Shown piece by piece: positions 57,537-64,000 of a stretch of DNA of 64,000 nt. Each line of letters starts with the position of its first letter. The first letter of the stretch is position 1. The stretch comes from Collybiopsis luxurians FD-317 M1. Taxonomy: Eukaryota; Basidiomycota; Agaricomycetes; Agaricales; Omphalotaceae. The position numbers were made by a program, and so were the translations under genes. The notes under the pieces are model-generated. The model was given only the letters and a program-made list of their open reading frames with translations, did not search any database and had not been told where the DNA came from. Where the stretch lies: positions 186,001 through 250,000 of the forward strand of contig KN834821.1 of assembly GCA_000827265.1 (NCBI GenBank). The letters are read 5' to 3'.

Positions 57537-57615
57537 GGGAGGACGAGAATGATAGTACTTGGCTGACAGGTAATGGGGTTATCTGTCAACCAAGTACTAT
57601 CATTCTCGTCCTCCC
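57537..57615. repeat. Near-perfect 33-bp inverted repeat (hairpin)
   Basis: Arms 57537-57569 and 57583-57615 pair at 32 of 33 positions, around a 13-nt loop (gtaatggggttat). The arm sequence recurs singly in the dispersed repeat copies at 21040-21073 and 32830-32865. Confidence 0.9.
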
Positions 57616-57816
57616 GGTATTATTCTTTTCTCCACTGAAGTCAACAGTGACGGTCACTCTTGCTGGCTAGCTTAATTGATCCTAGTTGCCAGGTGACAGT
57701 ATTTGAGTCAGCCAACAGGCGCAAAGCATGAGCAACCACCAATTGGTCAATGTAAGTAGCATAACAGATTTGTGTAATTTTACAGTTCTGTCATGCTTGG
57801 TGTCATATTTTTAGTA

Positions 57817-58561
57817 CAGTCTTTTACCGCCCAATGGGACAAATTTTAGTAAACCGTATATACTGCCAATCTGAAGGGCTACATACCCCGGGTAAGTTGT
57901 GAAGCAAGCTTGTGTGATGGATGAGAGTCTGATCCCAATGTTATTTTGGCTTTGAACAATGGGAAGGGCCATTAATTGTGTCGGTCTAAATAACCGTCGA
58001 TTTGGGACAAAATTGGAGTGACAGGCAAAGCGGCCTGGTCACATCATGTGCTATCCCACAATGACACACTAGGGTAATTTGCTGTAGCTTCGCGCAATTT
58101 GGAATTGAAAAAATGACTATACAGTACTGTAGATATTGTAGAGAAGGGAAGTGAGCATATCAATTTGCATTCATAGACTTGACAGACATGAGGTGCTTGC
58201 AGTCATGTGCTAATGTGACAAGATGTGCCCCGCAACTTCTGTCCCATTCTCAATTGACTGAAATACAAGCCTCTCTCTACCAAACTTGAGTTGCAACTTA
58301 TTGAGAATTGAGCTAATGATTCAAGTTATCTCAAAAAATCCATCACCTTTGCATTTCTAAGAGCTCGAAAAGCTGAATTATCATAATTCACACAAAAAAG
58401 CTTACCATTTGCCTCATAGGTGTAAGGGATATTTGTATTTTACCATGAAAAATTATTGTGGCTACTTAAGACATACAGGTAAATGCTGAAAAAGTTCTGG
58501 AGGTGGGGCTTTGAATTTGGCAGCGTGGGGGACGTTCATCCCATTGGGCGGTAAAAGACTG
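57817..58561. mobile_element. Tc1/mariner-like MITE 1
   Basis: A 745-bp element with terminal inverted repeats identical over 23 bp, starting CAGTCTTTTACCGCCCAATG at both ends. Flanked on both sides by TA (57815-57816, 58562-58563), the target duplication of the Tc1/mariner superfamily, whose ends typically begin CAGT. No transposase frame inside, so it would need to be moved in trans. Confidence 0.85.
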
Positions 58562-58563
58562 TA

Positions 58564-60382
58564 TGGTGTAAAAATATGGGCAGCACCTCTCAGTCCCCCT
58601 CCCACACCTCATGTTCCCTGTTAAAATACGTCAATAATTATCCTCAGAGTCACACCATCGAGTGTGAAAGACTATAAATTAAAGACTAGCTACCTCAAGG
58701 GGCCTCAAAAAAAAAAAAGACACCAGGGGTCGATTTTTTTTCTCGAGCCATTGGGGGACTAACTACTATGTAATCAATTCCCACAACCCATCTATGGTAT
58801 ATCGCGATTAGATTACTATCAATTACCCACAAGCCGGCCACCTCCTAGTACTCGGTCAGCCTGTACCTGTTGGATTCTACACACTCAGATACATAGTGGG
58901 AGTGTAGTAATATGAAAGAGGAACTCCGAGTTAGGCTCTAGCCAGTGTTTGGTGCTGAATGCAAGTGGGCCAGAGTGATGATGGATCAGATATTCTTTTG
59001 GGATAGCCAAAAAATGTGCTTTCCTAAGCGAGATTCTCAGATGTTTGCCCTTTATTGCTGTTCTCTCTCAGTTTGTTCCAACAAAAAGGTCTTCGTACAT
59101 TTCCTGTACCCTTCCTATCTACCTAATAATATGTTATCAAGCCCCAGTCCCTCCCATTGGAATACTGCTGTTGAAATTTCATGCCATGAGTCAGCAAATA
59201 TTTCCTCCAAATGCTCACAAAGTCTTGACCATTAGCTCAATGACCATTCAGCCAAACTTGATGGAACTTGGGGAGTGCTTTTAAATACAGTAAAGTGCAT
59301 GATTTAGATCCCTTCAACAATTTTTCCAATTTTTTTGCCGCCTCAATATTGCTTGGAAAAGGCAAGAATATGGGGAGATTCAGGTGGGAACTGTAGTTTG
59401 TGTTTACTCTTTGCAAGGCATTCAGGCAAGTTGCTCATGCCCTTCTGCTTCTGAATACACCTTTTCAGAATGCTGCTTCTTTTTCCAGAGCCGGAGCCTG
59501 CCTTTCTTTTGCAACATTGCTTCACTGGATCATATTGACATACTCTACATTCCTGTACCTTCCACACCCTTCAAACTACTATCTAATGCTCATTTTGTGC
59601 TCATTTGTCCCCTGGCACATTCTTTTAGAGTGGCAGAAGATGGGGATTCCATTGAAATTTTGCTGAGAAGTGGTCAACTTTTACTACCAATTTCACATTA
59701 TATTTGGATTTATCAATGTATTTACCACAATATGATCTGCCCCTCAAAAGATTTATGACTGAAAATCTTACAAGTAATGAGATGTGAAGCTCAGAAGAGC
59801 TTACCATTGCTCACAACAATGAGCAGGCATCCAAAACTCGTTGATTCCCACACTGGCCGGGATCCCAGTGTTCCATAATCCTGGACCCCCTTCCATAAAA
59901 TATTCATTCAACAAACAGATCGCATCCAACAAAGACTAAAGTGCCTTTAAAATGTGCATAGGATCCCAGTCCATGTTTAGGACACCTTACTTGACCACTT
60001 GGGCTCATGTGTACCGAGCATGGAAACAAAAACCCTTAGGTGGCCGAGTAAGCAGTCGCTGATAGTAGATTCTATAAATGCTATTAACATGCAGTACTTT
60101 TGCTACAAGCATTGCAGGTCCATGTCTTTGTAAAGAAATGGACCCCAGCACAGTTCATATGGTACTGTAGTCAACAACATCAAAATTGAGCTCAAAAATG
60201 ATGACGAATGCTCATCCAGACAGTCTCATAGCCCTTCCTTCAGCATTGAATTGTCATTTTCTCATTTTGCTCATCCTCTGCAACCACCTGGTCACACATG
60301 TTTTGTCGGTCATTGAGGATTGACAGAGGTAAAAAAACTAATTGCTTTATCTGGCTACATCTGAACTGCAAGCAATGTCCCA
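58564..60382. other. AT-rich non-coding stretch
   Basis: No gene recognised; frames of up to 124 codons (59384-59758) lack family resemblance. Contains a short poly-A/poly-T pair at 58708-58742. Confidence 0.4.
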
Positions 60383-60384
60383 TA

Positions 60385-60963
60385 CAGTCATTGACCACTC
60401 AATGGGACAGATTTGGGTAATTTGCCCCTCATGCACTCTGTAGTCTATTTCTGATAGAAATTTTGAACTAGGCATAATTCTACATTAATTATTAGTCTAT
60501 AATTGATTTCTTGTATTTTTCTGAATTTTATTGCAAGTGCCACAAACAAAAAATCAATTTTCAGCATGAATGGGACAAAGATTCAAGATTGTTTGCACAC
60601 TGCTGCTTCCGTTCCTGTGCTTGCCTGATCTAGTCAAATCAAAAATCCTCATGCAAACTGACAATAATCTGCAAGCCCTGGGATACATAGGTGCCTCTAG
60701 ACTGTGAAAAGACAATTTATAATCTATTTAGACTTTAAATACCAAAAACAAAACTAGTATTACTGCTATGTGTCTGCCTGTCCCAGCCTTTTACTTGAAA
60801 ATGTACATTTATCTTGAGCACAAAATCACTATCTGACATATAAATGCTTCAGAACATGCCTAGTATATAATTCTAATTATCAAAAATTCATAAGGTGCAG
60901 TAGGACAGCAGAATCTTCATTTGTCCCATTGAATGGTCTGTCCCATTGAGTGGTCAATGACTG
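60385..60963. mobile_element. Tc1/mariner-like MITE 2
   Basis: A 579-bp element with terminal inverted repeats identical over 27 bp, starting CAGTCATTGACCACTCAATG. Flanked by TA at 60383-60384 and 60964-60965. The ends share the pattern CAGTC.TT.ACC.C.CAATG with MITE 1, so the two are related families. No coding frame. Confidence 0.9.
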
Positions 60964-60965
60964 TA

Positions 60966-61900
60966 TGAGTGATCAGTTCTGGGTCCATCTGGTCCATTTT
61001 CAGCCAGGGTGGAATTTTTTTTCCCAGTGGGACTAACTAACCTAGCGCTATATGGGCACTTGTATTCTTCGGGCACCTTGAGCTACCCGTTAACTTGTGT
61101 CAATAATAATGTCAATCAAATTGGTATATAGTTTTGTAGCTAGATAGTTGAACAACTGAGGGTGCAAAACTATATGATCACATATCAATGTAGAACTATA
61201 TAGTACTGAGAACTGATCTCGGGATAATTTTAAGGAAAAATGTTAAGGAGTGCCCATGCTGTCAGTTGTCTGGCTGCTCTGCATATACTTACTCCATCTG
61301 GATTACCTTAATCTGTTACTTTGATTCCATTGACTCGAGTTACTTACATAGCTGTATATATGTTGTAGTTAGTATTATTCAATGGATCTTGCTTGCTTTC
61401 CCCTCAAGGTCCCCATTGTTTATCCACAAAAGACAAGATAAATATGCTGCAAATGTGGATAGCTGCTGCATGTGGCATATGGCAAACCCATGAGGAATAA
61501 AGTAAGAGCAGGCGAGACTCACTTGATATGTACAGCTTTGGCCTCTAATCTCAACATTCCTGTTTAAAAAGCCAAAACAGACTCTATTCTTTCATTGTTT
61601 AAGAGTATTCTGGTGACACATACTGCTAATATTGCAACTGGACAGCTATAAACTCTTCCAGTTGCAACTGCAGTCTCATGTACAGGTTACCCCTTAATGC
61701 CATCTGCACTTGTGGGATGGGCCATTGCACTTTGTGTGTGGCATGTACAAGTCTGGACACTTATACAATGGCAACATAGGTCATATATATGTGGACTATA
61801 AGTGTACAGAAGTGCCTAAACAACAATGCCCTTGTTCACAAATGCGATCATCTTCCTTTTCCACTGCTCGCTGACATTGTCAATTTCCCAAACAGCATAG
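60966..61900. other. AT-rich non-coding stretch
   Basis: No gene recognised. The words tatatagttttgta and caaaactatatga near 61126 and 61166 are inverted copies and may be the remains of a small element. Confidence 0.35.
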
Positions 61901-62466
61901 TCAAAGTTGACAGGCAAAATAACATTTATAGCTAACTCCCCACAAATGACAAGAACAAAAACACATTCTTTGTGACCATGCAAGTGCACATACATTTACA
62001 CGAACAACCTGTTCCTGCAAAAGCTCATGAATCAGTCCCACCTCTGCAATGTCAAGGATCTTGATGTCAGTGACATAGAAGGCAGTCTCTTGACAAATGC
62101 AGCTTCCAGGGTAAAGGAGCTGGCAATCAGAAATGCACACTACTGTGAACATGTATGCAACTTGAATGCCTCAAAAATGCCTTGAGTAATGGTAGGATGA
62201 TGTTTTGCTACAAATTTTTGCAGAGCCTCGATGGCAATGTGATGCTCTGGCAACCATGTAGCTTGATTGGATCTGTTACATTCACACTTTTCCTTGTGAA
62301 ATGACCAATCCTTTTTTTGGCAAGCCCGACTCTGTGCAGAAGTATGAGGAATGAACATGCAAGTAGCACAACAATGTACACAATATTTATCAACTAAACA
62401 GGCCAAACATTTCATATGAAAATTAGTAAAACAAATAAATAAACTGCACACACCTGAGGCAGACAT
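61901..62466 (-). pseudogene. MYND-type zinc-finger protein, partial or broken
   Basis: The sequence RACQKKDWSFHKEKC (near 62290-62340) is the second half of a MYND finger (CQxxDWxxHKxxC), a protein-interaction zinc finger common in mushroom genomes. It is followed by QATWLPEHHIAIEALQKFVA and a probable second exon with VTDIKILDIAEVGLIHELLQ (62000-62080). The first half of the finger (CxxC...CxxC) is not visible upstream in a joinable frame: the nearest candidate before an intron ending at 62332 reads HYVICLPQ. It may be an old fragment, or its first exons may be spliced in a way I could not resolve. Confidence 0.5.
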
Positions 62467-62689
62467 ATAACATAGTGAATGTTCAGTGAAGCAATGACAG
62501 AAAGAGAGAAAGCAACAACAGAAGTAGCAATGAAAGCAAACAAGCCCTCACATGACCACATGAAAGTGCAACTCACATACACACCACAGTTGGCATTGAT
62601 CTTTTTTTTTCTTTCTCAATAAATCTTTTATTTCCTTGAGAGATCAATTGAAATTGTAATTCATCAGGAAAAAGGCCCTATAGCCCAGG
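62467..62689. other. Non-coding stretch
   Basis: Purine-rich then T-rich sequence with a poly-T tract at 62600-62609; nothing recognised. Confidence 0.3.
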
Positions 62690-62880
62690 CACATAAGGGT
62701 TGTTATGGGTTGTCCTCAGGCAGCTTAAGGCTTCTCAGGAGTCCTGGGCTACATAGGCTGCCCAGGATGCCAAGGGACACCCCCCAAATCCTGTGGAGCC
62801 TGAGAGTCCCTGGGGATCCCTGAGGCTGCCCTGAAGATCCCTGGGAATCTTTCAGGTGTCCTGAGGCTTCAATATATAAA
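62690..62880. repeat. GC-rich degenerate repeat cluster 1
   Basis: Many variants of cctgagg, cccaggat and tccctgggga in both orientations in 190 bases, sharply bounded by AT-rich DNA. Related in word content to 63360-63570. Confidence 0.55.
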
Positions 62881-63359
62881 TGTGAAATAATAAAATATAC
62901 TTTCATCTGTTCTTCTATTTACTCTACTCTGTATATCCTGCTCTTGCATTGCTTTTAATTGTATTTTATTATATAGCTGTAATTATTTATTGCTACCTAT
63001 TACTTCAGTTTTATTAGTCAGTTATTATACTTTAAGTACAGTTTATTATACTAATGTAAGCTCTGTATTGACTTAACATACTCGAGCACAGTATATTTGT
63101 GTAGTACAAAGCCTATACATATGTACATAGTATATATACAATAAGTTATAATAATATTGTGCATGTTTGGACCATGGGAAAATTTTTTTTGATTGTAGAC
63201 AGTTCACGGTGAGCTCATCATGTGATTCATTAAAAAAGTGAAAACCTCTGCATAATTCTCACCAAATCAATGTTCTGGTTGTGCATTTACACAAGAATAA
63301 TGCATAACTGTATATTTGCAATGTAATTTTGCATGATTTGTAGCATTTAGAATATTTCT
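62881..63359. other. Very AT-rich spacer between repeat clusters
   Basis: About 480 bases of tat/ata-rich sequence with no frames of note. Confidence 0.4.
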
Positions 63360-63570
63360 GCTTCTGGGATCCTCAGGGAGCCCCAGGAAGCCCTCAGGGA
63401 CTCTCAGGTTATTTTCAAACATCTTCCAGTGAGCCTAGGAACTGGCCCAAAACCTGGGAAGCCTAAGCAGCCTAAGCAATTTGGAGTATCTGAGAGTGCC
63501 TGAGGGTTCCTAGGATTTTGCCATTTTCTTGGGCACCCTCAGGCTTCCTGTATTTGCCTGGGCTTAAGGT
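63360..63570. repeat. GC-rich degenerate repeat cluster 2
   Basis: Variants of cctcagg, gccccagg, cctgagg and cctaagca. With cluster 1 it frames an AT-rich core, as in foldback-like elements. Confidence 0.55.
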
Positions 63571-64000
63571 ACTTTTCCTGATGTTGTAAGATTGACAAAA
63601 TGAAAGGAAACACAGAGAGAAAGATTGGACAACAAATATACAAAGCATGATAAGTAAACACCAAATGTATACACCAAATCCAGCGGGCATGCACAGAACT
63701 CAGTCATGGGCACAAGATTTACTGTAAGGGAAAGTATGAGATGGGTACAAGGAAAATACAAAACCAGCTTACTTGTGGAGCCAAGACCAAACCACCCATT
63801 TGTTGGACAAGGTAGCATTGCAAAACATTTGCAGCCATAATGCACAAAGAAGACTGGGGAAGGGTGGTCGAAGGGAGACCAAGGGTGCACCAAAAAAAGA
63901 AGTGGGGTTGTATAAAAGCAAATGAGGATGATGGAGAGGTAATAAAGGGGTTAAACATAAAGAGCACAAAACATTGGAGTATAAATGTCAAGAAGCTAGG
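63571..64000. other. Window end, nothing recognised
   Basis: Overlapping minus-strand frames of 66-109 codons with hydrophobic stretches but no ATG-supported, family-like sequence. Confidence 0.3.

Noticed and set aside
59384..59758. 124-codon frame in the AT-rich end
   Set aside because: Composition like its surroundings, no family words, no splice support.
1..64000. tRNA or rRNA genes
   Set aside because: No T-loop GGTTCAAATCC-type block with matching acceptor stem and no rRNA-like conserved stretch was seen by eye; a covariance-model scan was not possible here.

Overview
The window looks like nuclear DNA of a filamentous basidiomycete, most likely an Agaricomycete. The signs are genes cut by many 45-65 nt introns with GT-AG borders and tiny exons, secreted laccases, an orphan seven-transmembrane family typical of mushrooms, and decayed hAT and Helitron-type transposons. 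I cannot name the species. Positions of spliced genes were worked out by hand; for every model called intact the exon lengths sum to a multiple of three and no stop falls inside.

Layout. 1-4490: laccase copy 1 (minus strand, cut by the window start) and its upstream flank. 4850-5782: a glycine-rich reading frame with one internal stop. 8814-13569: two convergent paralogous 7TM genes, with a hAT-type MITE between them. 15356-17522: an intact galactokinase. 19796-20634: first member of a small secreted protein family (DUF3237-like). 21807-24921: laccase copy 2, complete, 28 exons; with its flank to about 26440 it repeats the first 4.5 kb in direct orientation. 28400-31805: a dead hAT transposase. 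33400-57060: a rearranged region described below. 57537-64000: AT-rich DNA with a near-perfect hairpin, two Tc1/mariner-like MITEs, a broken MYND-finger gene and GC-rich repeats.

The 33.4-57.1 kb region is the most striking part. A composite unit of a secreted DUF3237-like gene (+), a galactokinase remnant, and an NmrA-like NAD(P)-binding gene (-) is repeated about four times in various states of decay. The array is bracketed by two inverted arms (about 33.4-37.9 and 51.2-57.05 kb). Seven DUF3237-like loci occur in the window: five intact, one with an internal deletion, one truncated. Only one of the four NmrA-like copies is intact. An inserted 1.9 kb element carrying a Helitron-type (DUF6570) gene remnant interrupts one spacer, and the empty site is visible in sister spacers.

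Genes: the laccases and DUF3237-like proteins carry signal peptides and should act outside the cell; galactokinase and the NmrA-like reductase should be cytosolic. Why the secreted family, galactokinase debris and NmrA-like genes travel together is not known to me; the sequence shows repeated segmental duplication, not a proven pathway.
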